Shown here one piece after another: positions 39,705 to 48,626 of a stretch of 64,000 nt of DNA. This DNA comes from Chloroflexota bacterium (GTDB lineage: Bacteria > Chloroflexota > Anaerolineae > Anaerolineales > Villigracilaceae): NCBI GenBank assembly GCA_023459215.1, contig JAEWVF010000067.1, forward strand, positions 1-64,000. The letters run 5' to 3'. How positions within the stretch are numbered: position 1 is the stretch's first letter; the number at the start of each line of letters is the position of its first letter. The notes under the pieces are model-generated. The model was not told the DNA's origin. It ran no database searches and saw only the letters and a program-made list of their open reading frames with translations. Position numbers and translations under genes: made by a program.

Positions 39705-40619
39705 TCAGGCGGGGGGTTGGAAAAGCAAGGTGTTTTGGGATGGGTCTTGAAGTTGGAGGCCGTTTTCGGTTTTCTGGTAGGGTAGCTGGGCTTCTTCGAG
39801 GCGGGACTGGAAATCCTGCCAGCCCTGGACGGTGGCAAAGGTGAAGGCAATATGGTCGAGGCCGACAGCGTCAGGCGGCGCGGGCGGGGCGTTTTGGCCC
39901 TGCCAGGTGTTGAAACCGATGTGGTGATGATAGCCGCCTGCTGAAACCATGCCCATGCGGTAACGCTGGCCAACGCCCATATCATCAAAGCCGAGTAGAT
40001 TGTGGTAATAGCGTCGGGTGGTTTCAAGGTCAGCAACGTGCAGGTGAAAGTGTCCGAGGCGGGTTTCGGGCGGGACGTGGCCTTCGGGAGTGTAGCTGTC
40101 GCCAAGTTCGGCAAAGAGAACATCGAGGTCGAGCGCTTCGCGGCCATCGCTGGGAGAGCCATCGCTGCGTTGGGCGATAAATTCGCCATTTTCAACCGCA
40201 AAAATTCCATCTTCGGGCGATTCGCAATACAGTTCGATGGTGTTGCCTTCGGGGTCTTCGAGATAGGTGGTCTTGGTCAGGATGTGGTCGGTGGGCGAGT
40301 TGGGCCAACGCAGGGCAAACAGGCGAGCCACCGCGCGGGCGAGTTCGTAGCGATTGGGGTAAAGGATGGCGAAATGGTAGAGACCGGTCACACCGCGATA
40401 CCGGCGCGCGCCCTGGATTTGGGTCAAGCGCAGCAGGTCGGGGCCGCCCGCGCCCAGGGCAGCGCTGTCACCCTCCTGCCAGTGCAGGCGCAGTCCGAGG
40501 GCCTGCTGGTAAAAGGCAACCTGATTCGAAAGGCTGGCAACCTTAAGATGAACGTAAGCAGGCAGCAGGCCGGGATCGATCCGCTGGGAGGCAATGGCAA
40601 TTGGGGCGGGAGTTTGCAT
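39705..40619 (-). CDS. VOC-family dioxygenase, CatE-like
   Basis: A 304-residue protein with two vicinal-oxygen-chelate modules. The first carries LPAYVHLKVASLSNQVAFYQ (about 19-38) and ends DPEGNTIELYCE (about 121-132); the second has LGHFHLHVADLETTRRYY (about 188-205), GYHHHIGFNTW and LDHIAFTF. The pattern matches Bacillus CatE, an extradiol catechol 2,3-dioxygenase with Fe(II) held by two His and one Glu. Substrate is unproven, and some such proteins are misannotated. It is a single-gene unit on the minus strand with its own terminator. Confidence 0.8.
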   Translation of the reverse strand: MQTPAPIAIASQRIDPGLLPAYVHLKVASLSNQVAFYQQALGLRLHWQEGDSAALGAGGPDLLRLTQIQGARRYRGVTGLYHFAILYPNRYELARAVARLFALRWPNSPTDHILTKTTYLEDPEGNTIELYCESPEDGIFAVENGEFIAQRSDGSPSDGREALDLDVLFAELGDSYTPEGHVPPETRLGHFHLHVADLETTRRYYHNLLGFDDMGVGQRYRMGMVSAGGYHHHIGFNTWQGQNAPPAPPDAVGLDHIAFTFATVQGWQDFQSRLEEAQLPYQKTENGLQLQDPSQNTLLFQPPA

Positions 40620-40671
40620 GAAATTATTCTACCATTTCTATCTGATTTGGAACACTCGCACAATAACGCAA

Positions 40672-41301
40672 TTAGAAACCGATATTTTCCTTGATCAGGA
40701 TCAGGGTGGCACGGCCCGGTGTAACTTCGCGGTGGATAATCAACAGTTTGTTGACGCTGCTGTTGACGCCGTAAACCTGCAAGGCGCGCTCGTCCTCGAG
40801 GGGCAGGGTGTATTCGTACAGGCGCTTCATGGCTTCATCGAGATTGGGAACGATTTTCTGCGCGCCAACCACCCAGACGACCTTGGCCGCCGCGGAGGCG
40901 TATCCCGCCAATTGGCTGCCGGTCGCCGAGGCAATCACCAGCGAGCCGGTTTCGGTAACCGCATGGACGCTGCCAAGGATCACCTCGGGCGTAGCGCCCA
41001 GTTTGACCATCTCGCGTCCCTGGGTCTTGGGGTCCAGGCTGGCCAGTTTGACGCGCACCGAGTCATAGCGCTGGTCGATCTCACCCTGCACGCCAAGCGT
41101 ATCGAGGCTGCGCGAAGTCGAGGTAAATACCTCCGCGCCGGTCGGCAGGACTTCAAACAGTTTGGCGCGCGCTTCTTCAGCGTTGGCAACCACAATGGTG
41201 CGGATACCGTTGGCTTCCAGGGCTTTGACGGTTCGCTCGATCTGTTCATCGCTCGCCAGGTTGGCATAAGCGCGGTTGGGGATAAGTTTGGATTGGGTCA
41301 T
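40672..41301 (-). CDS. LUD-domain protein (LutC/DUF162 family)
   Basis: A 209-residue protein of the LUD superfamily. ANGIRTIVVANAEEARAKL, GAEVFTSTSRSLDTLG (about 55-70), VTETGSLVIASATGSQLAG (about 115-133) and VVGAQKIVPNLDEAMKRLYEY (about 143-163) are the conserved stretches. LutC-type proteins take part in lactate oxidation with LutA and LutB, absent here; single LUD proteins have unclear functions. It is divergent from the TetR gene at 41461, which may regulate it. AGGAG stands upstream of the ATG. Confidence 0.85.
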   Translation of the reverse strand: MTQSKLIPNRAYANLASDEQIERTVKALEANGIRTIVVANAEEARAKLFEVLPTGAEVFTSTSRSLDTLGVQGEIDQRYDSVRVKLASLDPKTQGREMVKLGATPEVILGSVHAVTETGSLVIASATGSQLAGYASAAAKVVWVVGAQKIVPNLDEAMKRLYEYTLPLEDERALQVYGVNSSVNKLLIIHREVTPGRATLILIKENIGF

Positions 41302-41347
41302 GGGAAAGCTCTCCTTGATGTTGGTTTGATGCCCACGGGCATTTTAT

Positions 41348-41377
41348 GTTATACTACGGCTGTTATGTAAACAACAA
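41348..41377 (-). promoter_or_regulatory. Promoter of the LUD gene
   Basis: On the minus strand TTGTTG (41372-41377), an 18-base spacer and TATAAC (41348-41353). Two TTATGT direct repeats overlap it on the plus strand and could be the TetR site. Confidence 0.45.
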
Positions 41378-41460
41378 CTGTCGCATATTAAACGCCAGTT
41401 GCCGAAAGCCGTCAACCAGCAAAAAACGATTTCTGTTGGAAAAGCAACAAAGGATGGAAA

Positions 41461-42057
41461 ATGTTGATTATTGCCCCCCATGAAGAGAAACTCGACCCAC
41501 GCGTCAAGCGCACCCGCAACCTGATTGAGCAGGCTTTTAGCGCCCTGCTGGCTGAAAAGGGATTTAATTCGATCAGCGTGCAGGATATTACCGAGCGGGC
41601 CGAGGTCAATCGCGCCACGTTCTACGCCCATTTCAGCGACAAATTCGCCCTGCTCGAGCACAGTATCCGCCAGGCATTTAAGCAGGAACTGGACAAACGC
41701 ACCTTGAGCGTTTGCCATTACAGCGAGGCCAACCTGTACGCCCTGTTGGTGACCGTTTGCGAATTCGTTGCCCAGGCCAATTCCCACTGCCGGGCCGCGG
41801 AAAACCAGTTCGAATCGCTGCTTGAGATGCAGGTCAAGAAACAGGTGCAGGAATTGCTTGAAATGTGGCTGCAAAAAACCGGGTCAGAGATCGACCCCAA
41901 AATGGCCGCCATCGCCGCCAGTTGGGCCGCCTACGGGTTGGCGCTGCAATGGAGTCACACCAAGAATCGCCCAACCGCCGAAGCATACGCCCGCACAATC
42001 CTGCCGATTGTGGCCGGGAATTTGTGGCTGAAAACGAGCATTCCGCTGGCAGCCTGA
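41461..42057 (+). CDS. TetR-family transcriptional regulator
   Basis: A 198-residue repressor. The DNA-binding domain spans residues 12-60: RVKRTRNLIEQAFSALLAEKG, SVQDITERAEVNRATFYAHF with the recognition helix. The ligand-binding part (65-198) is of ordinary length and includes two cysteines. It is divergent from the LUD gene with 159 bases between, the classic arrangement for a local regulator. The ligand cannot be predicted. Confidence 0.88.
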   Translation: MLIIAPHEEKLDPRVKRTRNLIEQAFSALLAEKGFNSISVQDITERAEVNRATFYAHFSDKFALLEHSIRQAFKQELDKRTLSVCHYSEANLYALLVTVCEFVAQANSHCRAAENQFESLLEMQVKKQVQELLEMWLQKTGSEIDPKMAAIAASWAAYGLALQWSHTKNRPTAEAYARTILPIVAGNLWLKTSIPLAA

Positions 42058-42070
42058 ACCCGCCGCAAAA

Positions 42071-42101
42071 AAGCGCGCCAGAAATGGCGCGCTTTTCTTT
42101 T
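42071..42101. terminator. Bidirectional terminator between tetR and hsp20
   Basis: AAGCGCGCCA (42071-42080) and TGGCGCGCTT (42085-42094) pair around GAAA, with T-rich sequence on one side and A-rich sequence on the other. Confidence 0.9.
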
Positions 42102-42116
42102 GGGTAGGGAACAAGC

Positions 42117-42557
42117 TTATTTGGCTTTAATATTAATCGTGCGCGGTTTGACTGCTTCAGCCTTGGGCAGGCTGACCGTCAGGATACCGTTCTCGAAGTC
42201 AGCTTTGGCCTTGTCGGTCTGAACTTCGGTGGGCAGCATGATCGAGCGCTCAAACGAGCCGTAACGCTGTTCGCGCATGTGCCAGGTGGCTTCCTTCTTC
42301 TCTTCCTGCTGCTTGAACTCGCCGCGCAGGGTCAGCACTTCGCCGGTGACAGAAATCTGGACTTCGTCCGGTTTCAGGCCGGGCAGGGCCGCCTTGACGA
42401 CGATCTCATCGACGGTCTGGTACAGGTCAATGGCAGGCATGGCGGAGACTGCACTCATGCTGAGCGGGCGAGTGAACGCATCGTCAAACAGGCGATCCAT
42501 CGCCTCACGCAGAGTCATCATTTCGCGCACTGGCTCCCAACGAATTAGATTGGACAT
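42117..42557 (-). CDS. Small heat-shock protein Hsp20
   Basis: A 146-residue alpha-crystallin-type chaperone. N-terminal MSNLIRWEPVREMMTLREAM, then the crystallin domain (about 38-135) with DLYQTVDEIVVKAALPGL, FERSIMLPTEVQTDKAKA and the closing A-x-x-x-n-G-I-L-T-V motif (FENGILTVSLPK), and a short tail with INI replacing I-x-I. It binds unfolding proteins without ATP. A GAGGTT ribosome-binding site precedes the start. No CIRCE element is visible upstream. Confidence 0.92.
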   Translation of the reverse strand: MSNLIRWEPVREMMTLREAMDRLFDDAFTRPLSMSAVSAMPAIDLYQTVDEIVVKAALPGLKPDEVQISVTGEVLTLRGEFKQQEEKKEATWHMREQRYGSFERSIMLPTEVQTDKAKADFENGILTVSLPKAEAVKPRTINIKAK

Positions 42558-42702
42558 AGTGAACCTCCTTTTGTGTGTGGATTGGATTTACGCCCTTAAT
42601 TTAATCCGCCAATATATGAAAAACGTCAAAAGAATTTTAAAAATTTGAAAAAATTTCAAGCCAGGATGACCAATGTCGCCCGTTTCGTTGGCGCAGGTAG
42701 GC

Positions 42703-42708
42703 TATAAT
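42703..42708 (+). promoter_or_regulatory. -10 box of the DUF255 gene
   Basis: TATAAT in GGCTATAATTC, 33 bases before the ATG at 42741. Confidence 0.5.
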
Positions 42709-42740
42709 TCTGCCGTCCAAGTCTTATTTACAGGTGAATC

Positions 42741-44792
42741 ATGCCCAACCGCTTAGCCCAAGAAAACTCGCCCTACCTGCTGCAACACGCCAACAACCCC
42801 GTCGATTGGTTTCCCTGGGGCGAAGAAGCCCTAACCAAAGCCCGCGCTGAGAACAAACCGATCTTCCTGAGCATCGGCTATGCCGCCTGTCACTGGTGTC
42901 ATGTCATGGAACATGAATCCTTTGAAGACTCGGCCATCGCCGAACTGATGAACCGGCACTTCGTCAACATCAAAGTCGACCGTGAGCAGCGCCCCGACCT
43001 CGACAGCATTTACATGGCCGCCACCGTTTCGATGACCGGCCAGGGCGGCTGGCCGATGTCGGTTTTCCTGACCCCCGACCTGCGCCCCTTTTACGCCGGG
43101 ACCTACTTCCCACCCGCGCCGCGCTACAACATGCCATCTTTCCGCGACCTGCTGACCGGAATCGTCAACGCCTGGGCCAACGAACATGCCGAAGTCGAGC
43201 GGGTTGCCGCCAGCGTCAGCGAACATCTCAAACGCCAGCAAGAGCACAAAGAAAGCGGCCTCATCCTCAGCCAGCAACTGCTCGATAACGCCGTCAAATT
43301 CCTGCACGATGGCTACGATTGGGGCTTCGGCGGTTGGGGCAGCGCGCCCAAATTCCCGCAGCCGATGACCATCGACTACCTCCTGCGCCGCTCCCTGCGC
43401 CCCGGTCAGGAAGACCAGCGCAAACCGGCCCTGCACGCCCTCAACGCCATGGCGCGCGGCGGCATGTACGACGTGGTCGGCGGCGGATTTTCGCGCTACA
43501 GCACCGACAATCACTGGCGCGTGCCGCACTTCGAGAAGATGCTCTACGATAACGCCCAACTGGCGCGCGCCTACTTGCACGCCTGGCAGCTCACCGGTGA
43601 GCCGTTTTACCGGCGCATCGTCGAGGAAAGCCTCGATTTTGTCCTGCGCGAACTGACCGACCCGCAAGGCGGCTTCTACTCCTCGCTCGACGCCGATTCG
43701 GAAGGCGAAGAAGGCAAATTCTACGTTTGGCAGGCTGCCGAAATTGAGCAAACCTTGGGCGGGGACTGGGATTTTTTCAGAGCGGCTTACGGAATCACCG
43801 CAGCGGGAAACTGGGAGGGGCGGACGGTACTCCAACGCGCGCTGGATGATGCCACCCTGGCCGCCCGCTTCGCGCTACCCGTCGCCGGGGTCGCCGCCAA
43901 ACTGGCCGAATGCCACCGAAAACTGCTCACGGTCCGAGAAAAACGCATCCGCCCGGGGCTGGATGACAAAGTCCTGACGGGTTGGAACGGGCTGATGCTT
44001 TCGGCCCTGGCCGAGGCCGCCCGCGCCTTCGAGGGAACAGAACCGGGCGAAAACTACCGAAAAGCGGCTACGCGCAATGCAGATTTCCTACTCAGCCAGA
44101 TGCGCCCGGATGGAAAACTCTGCCGCACCTGGCGGGCGGGCAAAACCTCGCCCGAGGTCTTCCTCGAAGATTATGCCGCGCTCATCCTTGGCCTGCTCGA
44201 CCTGTACGAAACCGATTTCGATAATCGCTGGTTTGCCGCTGCCCAGGACCTGGCCGATGAGATGATGGCCCGCTTCGACGATCCGGTTGGCGGCTTTTTC
44301 GATACGCCATCTGACGGTGAAACCTTGCTTATCCGGCCCAAAGACGTGCAGGACAATGCCACCCCTTCCGGCAACGCACTGGCAGTCGAGGCCCTGCTAC
44401 ACCTATCAGCTTTCACCGACCGCGCCGACTATCGCACCAAAGCCGAAGACGCCTTCCGTCTGGTGGCTGAAGCCGCCATCCGCTACCCGACAACCTTTGC
44501 GCGCTGGCTCGGGGCGGTGGATTTCGCCCTTTCAACGGTCAAACAGGTGGCGCTGGTGGGCGATCCCACCCAAAGCGAGACCCAGGCCCTTTTGGCGGAA
44601 ATCCGCGCCAGTTGGCGGCCAAACCAGGTGACGGCCGCATCCGCCCTGCCCCTGCCACCCAGCGCGCCGCCACTTTTGGCCGAACGCCCGCTGCTCAAAG
44701 GAAAACCAGCCGCTTATGTTTGCGAAGGATTTGTTTGCAAACAGCCGGTCAACGATCCCCAGGCGCTAAAAATTTTGCTCGACACCCCATAG
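42741..44792 (+). CDS. Thioredoxin-domain protein of the DUF255/YyaL family
   Basis: A 683-residue protein of the SPATA20/YyaL family. Residues 1-165 form a thioredoxin-like domain, MPNRLAQENSPYLLQHANNP and the modified active site AACHWCHVMEHESF (about 47-60); the rest (about 180-680) is a six-hairpin glycosidase-like alpha/alpha barrel with EDYAALILGLLDLYE and GGFFDTPSDGE. Function is not established; the family is ubiquitous and probably cytosolic. Full length with no lesion. The WecA-like gene follows by six bases. Confidence 0.9.
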   Translation: MPNRLAQENSPYLLQHANNPVDWFPWGEEALTKARAENKPIFLSIGYAACHWCHVMEHESFEDSAIAELMNRHFVNIKVDREQRPDLDSIYMAATVSMTGQGGWPMSVFLTPDLRPFYAGTYFPPAPRYNMPSFRDLLTGIVNAWANEHAEVERVAASVSEHLKRQQEHKESGLILSQQLLDNAVKFLHDGYDWGFGGWGSAPKFPQPMTIDYLLRRSLRPGQEDQRKPALHALNAMARGGMYDVVGGGFSRYSTDNHWRVPHFEKMLYDNAQLARAYLHAWQLTGEPFYRRIVEESLDFVLRELTDPQGGFYSSLDADSEGEEGKFYVWQAAEIEQTLGGDWDFFRAAYGITAAGNWEGRTVLQRALDDATLAARFALPVAGVAAKLAECHRKLLTVREKRIRPGLDDKVLTGWNGLMLSALAEAARAFEGTEPGENYRKAATRNADFLLSQMRPDGKLCRTWRAGKTSPEVFLEDYAALILGLLDLYETDFDNRWFAAAQDLADEMMARFDDPVGGFFDTPSDGETLLIRPKDVQDNATPSGNALAVEALLHLSAFTDRADYRTKAEDAFRLVAEAAIRYPTTFARWLGAVDFALSTVKQVALVGDPTQSETQALLAEIRASWRPNQVTAASALPLPPSAPPLLAERPLLKGKPAAYVCEGFVCKQPVNDPQALKILLDTP

Positions 44793-44798
44793 ACAACC

Positions 44799-45854
44799 AT
44801 GCAAATCGAACTGGAACTGCTCGACCTGATGACCACTGCCAAAATTGCGCTGACCAGCATCTTGCTGGCTTTTATCCTTGGCCGGCCCGGAATTTGGCTG
44901 GCCCGCCGCCTGGGATTGATCGATGTTCCTGGCAAGTCGGCGCATAAACAGCATCACCAGCCCACGCCACTGGCGGGCGGCATTATCTTGATTCTCTGCC
45001 TGCCCCTGGTGATGCTCATTTGGGGTATGTGGGATGAGGCCCTGTGGGATTTGTTCATGGGCGCCGGAATTATTTTTGTCTTTGGCCTGCTCGATGACCG
45101 CTACGGATTCAACGCGCAGCTAAAACTGACCGGCCAGGTTTTAGGCGCACTGGTGCTGGTTTTGAACGGTTTCCGGGTTGAATTTTTGTACGGATTGGGC
45201 CTGACACTTGATCGAACCCTGCTTGATATATTGATGACCACAGTAACAATACTCTGGTTGGTTGGCATCACCAATGCCCTCAACCTGACCGACAGCATGG
45301 ATGGCCTGACCGCCGGGTTGGCGGCCATTTCTGCCGGTTTTTTCATGGTGGTTTGCCTGGTTTCCGGGCAGGTTGTGCTGGCGCAATTGAGCGCGCTGCT
45401 CTTTGGTGTAGCGCTCAGTTTGTATGCCCTGAACATGACCCCGGCCCTTTCTTTCCTGGGCGATTCTGGCGCGCAAACTTTTGGCTTTTTACTGGCAGGG
45501 ATTGGCGTTCTATACACCCCGCTGGAAGCGCCACAAGCCAGCACCTGGTTTATTCCAATTCTGTTCCTGACCCTGCCTATTTTCGATACCACCCTGGTTG
45601 TGCTTTCGCGCCTGCGTCGCCGCAAACCACTCTTCCAGGCCGACCTGGGGCACACCTACCACCGCCTGGTCAAGTTGGGGCTTTCACCACGCAAGGCGGT
45701 TTTCAGTATTCAAATCGCTGCATTGCTTTCATGTATGCTGGCCTTCATCATGACATCCTTTGATCCGCTAACGGCTAATATCGTCTTTTTCTCACTGCTG
45801 GCGCTGGGGGGCGTGGCAATCTTCTTCCTGGAAAAAAACGTTCGCGTGGAATAA
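44799..45854 (+). CDS. WecA/TagO-like undecaprenyl-phosphate sugar-1-phosphate transferase
   Basis: A 351-residue membrane protein with about eleven helices of the MraY/WecA superfamily. The Mg-binding GLLDDRYG (about 87-94), NALNLTDSMDGLTAG (about 155-169), GDSGAQTFGFLLAG and the His motif DLGHTYHRLVKLGLS (about 284-298) match GlcNAc-1-phosphate transferases. It starts lipid-linked glycan assembly by loading a sugar phosphate on undecaprenyl phosphate, so it could prime the glycan made by the 16.7-29 kb locus. It could alternatively serve a teichoic-like polymer. Confidence 0.88.
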   Translation: MQIELELLDLMTTAKIALTSILLAFILGRPGIWLARRLGLIDVPGKSAHKQHHQPTPLAGGIILILCLPLVMLIWGMWDEALWDLFMGAGIIFVFGLLDDRYGFNAQLKLTGQVLGALVLVLNGFRVEFLYGLGLTLDRTLLDILMTTVTILWLVGITNALNLTDSMDGLTAGLAAISAGFFMVVCLVSGQVVLAQLSALLFGVALSLYALNMTPALSFLGDSGAQTFGFLLAGIGVLYTPLEAPQASTWFIPILFLTLPIFDTTLVVLSRLRRRKPLFQADLGHTYHRLVKLGLSPRKAVFSIQIAALLSCMLAFIMTSFDPLTANIVFFSLLALGGVAIFFLEKNVRVE

Positions 45855-45863
45855 ATTCGGCAC

Positions 45864-45891
45864 TTGACAGGGGCTATTTTCTGCTTATAAT
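45864..45891 (+). promoter_or_regulatory. Consensus promoter of the DtxR-type regulator
   Basis: TTGACA (45864-45869), 16-base spacer, TATAAT (45886-45891). The start point falls within the palindrome at 45885-45920. Confidence 0.8.
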
Positions 45892-45920
45892 AAATTTAGG
45901 AAAGACTAAATTTATTATAA
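45885..45920 (+). promoter_or_regulatory. Perfect palindromic operator
   Basis: TTATAATAAATTTAG and CTAAATTTATTATAA are exact 15-base inverted arms around GAAAGA. It covers the -10 box, the start point and the region up to three bases before the ATG. DtxR/MntR proteins bind such A+T-rich palindromes containing TTTAG/CTAAA halves; metal-dependent autoregulation is inferred. Confidence 0.75.
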
Positions 45921-45923
45921 GCC

Positions 45924-46592
45924 ATGACTACAGAAACCACATCCATCCAAGATTACCTGAAAACCATTTTTGACCTGACGCAAAAGGCAAAAACAGCCTC
46001 GACGACAGCCCTGGCGGCCAGGTTGGGGATTGCACCCGCATCGGTCACGGGCATGGTGCAAAAACTCGCTTCGGCGCAGCCACCGCTGGTGAATTATCGC
46101 AAACACCAGGGCGTGACACTGACCCCGGAGGGTGAACGCGCCGCCCTGGAAGTAATCCGCCACCACCGCTTGCTCGAAACCTACCTGGTGACCATGCTCG
46201 GCTACACCTGGGATAACGTCCATGAAGAAGCCTGCCGGCTGGAACATGTTATCAGTGAGGAGTTCGAAGCCAAAATTGCGGCGGCCCTGGGCAACCCGGA
46301 CCGGGACCCGCATGGTGAACCGATTCCGGATATCAACTTGCAGTTGCCGACCGACACAAGCACTCCACTCAGCGCCCTGCGGGCGGGACAACTCGCTACC
46401 GTTCTGTGGGTCCGCTCAGAAGACCCGGCCTTCCTGCGGCATGTGGAAGAACTCGGGCTGCTACCAGGAACAAATCTTTCAATCAAACACTATTCCCCTT
46501 TCGACCAAAACCTGGAAGTAGCAATTGACAACCAGCCCGCCAGGGTGGTTGGATTGGCTATTTCCGGTCGGATTTTCGTAGAAATTCAATAA
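45924..46592 (+). CDS. DtxR/MntR-family metal-dependent repressor
   Basis: A 222-residue regulator in three parts: winged helix (1-75, IQDYLKTIFDLTQKAKTASTTALA then APASVTGMVQKLA), metal/dimerisation domain (76-140, HHRLLETYLVTMLGYTWDNVHEEA with EAC-x-LEH, EE), and a C-terminal FeoA/SH3-like domain (148-222). Ligands Cys/His/Glu of the family are present. It represses metal-transport genes when Fe or Mn is plentiful. No Shine-Dalgarno sequence is visible before the ATG because the operator occupies the region. Two ZIP transporter genes follow downstream. Confidence 0.9.
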   Translation: MTTETTSIQDYLKTIFDLTQKAKTASTTALAARLGIAPASVTGMVQKLASAQPPLVNYRKHQGVTLTPEGERAALEVIRHHRLLETYLVTMLGYTWDNVHEEACRLEHVISEEFEAKIAAALGNPDRDPHGEPIPDINLQLPTDTSTPLSALRAGQLATVLWVRSEDPAFLRHVEELGLLPGTNLSIKHYSPFDQNLEVAIDNQPARVVGLAISGRIFVEIQ

Positions 46593-46607
46593 CTTTAGGA
46601 GTACCGT

Positions 46608-47204
46608 ATGAACATCGAAACTTTTTTCCGTTTATCTGTTTTCACCGCTCTTGCCATCAGCGTTGGCATTTCAGGTTATTTTCGCCGCAGAGCCGACCGG
46701 GAAACAAACGAGGCCATTTCACGCAAGGTGGATGGCAACGCACTGATGAACATCATCCGCCTGGGCGGACTGGCGCTATGGCTCAGTCCGCTGGTTTACG
46801 CGTTCAATCCGGCCTGGATGAACTGGTCGAAGCTTGGCCTGCCAGAAGGCTTGCGCTGGCTGGGAGCCGGATTGGGCCTGCTCTCCGTTTTTTTGGTCTA
46901 CTGGCTGTTCAGTAACATCGGCAACAACATCACTGCAACCAGCGCCACGCGCAAAGAACACAAGCTGGTTACAAGCGGCCCTTATCGCTGGATACGGCAT
47001 CCGCTCTACACGTTTGGGCTGATGCTGTTCGTCGCGCTTGGTTTGATGGCCGACAATTGGTTCATCATGATACTTGGCGGGTTGACGTTTCTCGTTATGG
47101 TAATTCGCACCCCCAAAGAAGAAGCCGGATTAATTAAAAAGTTTGGCGATGAGTATCTCAACTACATGAGAACCACCGGCGCTTTTTTGCCAAAGCTATT
47201 CTAA
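46608..47204 (+). CDS. Isoprenylcysteine methyltransferase-family membrane protein
   Basis: A 198-residue membrane protein with five helices. The C-terminal half carries the ICMT/PEMT signature: TSGPYRWIRHPLYTFGLMLF (about 124-143) and EEAGLIKKFGDEYLNYMRTTG (about 169-189), which bind SAM and place the acceptor. Bacterial members probably methylate small lipids or thiols; the substrate is unknown. It lies 15 bases after the DtxR gene and is likely in the same transcript, with AGGAG before the ATG. Confidence 0.82.
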   Translation: MNIETFFRLSVFTALAISVGISGYFRRRADRETNEAISRKVDGNALMNIIRLGGLALWLSPLVYAFNPAWMNWSKLGLPEGLRWLGAGLGLLSVFLVYWLFSNIGNNITATSATRKEHKLVTSGPYRWIRHPLYTFGLMLFVALGLMADNWFIMILGGLTFLVMVIRTPKEEAGLIKKFGDEYLNYMRTTGAFLPKLF

Positions 47205-47226
47205 AGTTTAAAAGCAGGATTCCGTT

Positions 47227-47712
47227 ATGATTGATTTCTCGCTATTCATTACCCACGCACTGATTTATATCGCGCTGGCAACCTTCACCCTAACAGGGAT
47301 CGTGCTTTACAACCCGCGCCTGATGCTTCAGGATTACCCGGCTGCAATCAAGGCGATTGTGCCGCCCAAAAGTGAAACAGAAAGACGCCAAACCATCCTG
47401 TTCGGAATGCCTTTCCTGTTGTCACTGTCGATCCTGCCGTTTATTTTTGTATACAATTCGCAGCAAACCTCCTTTTTGGGCTTATTCCTGTATGCGTTTG
47501 GAATTGTTTGGGCGTTCAATATTTGGGATTGGCTGGTGCTGGACTGGTTAATTTTTTGCACAATCACGCCAAAGTTTTTCGTAATCCCTGGCTCGGAGGG
47601 CCATTCCGCCTACAAGGATTATGCCTTCCACTTTCGCGGATTCCTGATTGGCACAATCTTCAGCCTGGTCATGGGATTAATTGTCGCCGCAGTAATTTAC
47701 CTGGCCCTATAA
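47227..47712 (+). CDS. Four-helix membrane protein of unknown function
   Basis: A 161-residue protein with hydrophobic segments at about 8-28, 55-75, 80-103 and 135-158. I recognise no family. Conserved-looking elements are KSETERRQTILFGMPF and PGSEGHSAYKDYAFHFRGF, the latter near the last helix. It follows the methyltransferase by 22 bases and precedes the ZIP genes, so it may belong to the metal-regulated transcript. Confidence 0.6.
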   Translation: MIDFSLFITHALIYIALATFTLTGIVLYNPRLMLQDYPAAIKAIVPPKSETERRQTILFGMPFLLSLSILPFIFVYNSQQTSFLGLFLYAFGIVWAFNIWDWLVLDWLIFCTITPKFFVIPGSEGHSAYKDYAFHFRGFLIGTIFSLVMGLIVAAVIYLAL

Positions 47713-47780
47713 ATCTTTGCGCCCGGGGTACCGAACCCTGAAAAATTTTTTTCATCTTTGATGGAAGGTAAAAAATTATT

Positions 47781-48599
47781 ATGGATCAAACCGTTTTATT
47801 CGCATTCGGCCTGACGCTTTTTGCCGGGCTATCCACTGGAATTGGAGGCTTGATATCGATTGTCACCAAGCACACATCCAAAAAATTTCTCTCGGCTGCC
47901 CTGGGATTTTCCGGCGGGGTGATGATTTACGTCTCCTTTGCCGAGATCATGGTCAAAGCCAACACTTCACTGAGCGAAGCGCTCGGTAAAACCAGCGGAG
48001 CCTGGGCCACCGCCCTGGCCTTCTTTGGCGGAATCATGCTCATCCTGATCATCGACCGCCTGATTCCCTCCGCCGAGAACCCGCATGAGCCGCCGATGCT
48101 CGATGAAATGGATGAATCGCCCCAGGCAAAGGCAAAGTTCAGCGAGAAAAAATTGATGCGCATGGGCCTGCTGACCGCGCTCGCCATCGCCATCCACAAC
48201 TTTCCGGAAGGCCTGGCAACGTTCAGCGCCGCGCTATACGACCCGGCGATTGGTATTTCGATTGCTGTCGCCATCGCCATCCACAATATCCCGGAAGGGA
48301 TTGCCGTAGCCGTGCCAATCAAAGCCGCCACCGGCAGCCGCGGCAAAGCGTTATTGCACTCTTTCCTCTCCGGGCTGGCAGAGCCGATTGGCGCGCTGGT
48401 CGGGTATTTCTTGCTGATGCAATTCTTTTCACCGATCACCTTCGGCATCCTCTTCGCAGCCGTAGCGGGAATCATGGTCTTCATCTCGCTCGATGAGTTG
48501 ATTCCCACCGCTCGCGAATATGACACTGGACATACCAGCATTTACGGCGTGATTGCGGGCATGGCCGTTATGGCGGTCAGCCTGTTACTTTTCCTATAA
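47781..48599 (+). CDS. ZIP-family metal transporter, ZupT-like
   Basis: A 272-residue protein with eight helices, a normal ZupT length. The binuclear metal site motifs are IHNFPEGLATF (about 139-149) and IHNIPEGIAVAVP (about 168-180). ZupT imports Zn, Fe, Mn and Co across the inner membrane without ATP. Position after the DtxR regulator supports Fe or Mn uptake. A GGAAGG site lies about 12 bases before the ATG. Confidence 0.92.
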   Translation: MDQTVLFAFGLTLFAGLSTGIGGLISIVTKHTSKKFLSAALGFSGGVMIYVSFAEIMVKANTSLSEALGKTSGAWATALAFFGGIMLILIIDRLIPSAENPHEPPMLDEMDESPQAKAKFSEKKLMRMGLLTALAIAIHNFPEGLATFSAALYDPAIGISIAVAIAIHNIPEGIAVAVPIKAATGSRGKALLHSFLSGLAEPIGALVGYFLLMQFFSPITFGILFAAVAGIMVFISLDELIPTAREYDTGHTSIYGVIAGMAVMAVSLLLFL

Positions 48600-48626
48600 A
48601 TTTTGACAACAGAAGGAGTTATTCTT

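Noticed and set aside
42558..42740. CIRCE-type heat-shock operator near hsp20
   Set aside because: No TTAGCACTC-N9-GAGTGCTAA inverted repeat is present.
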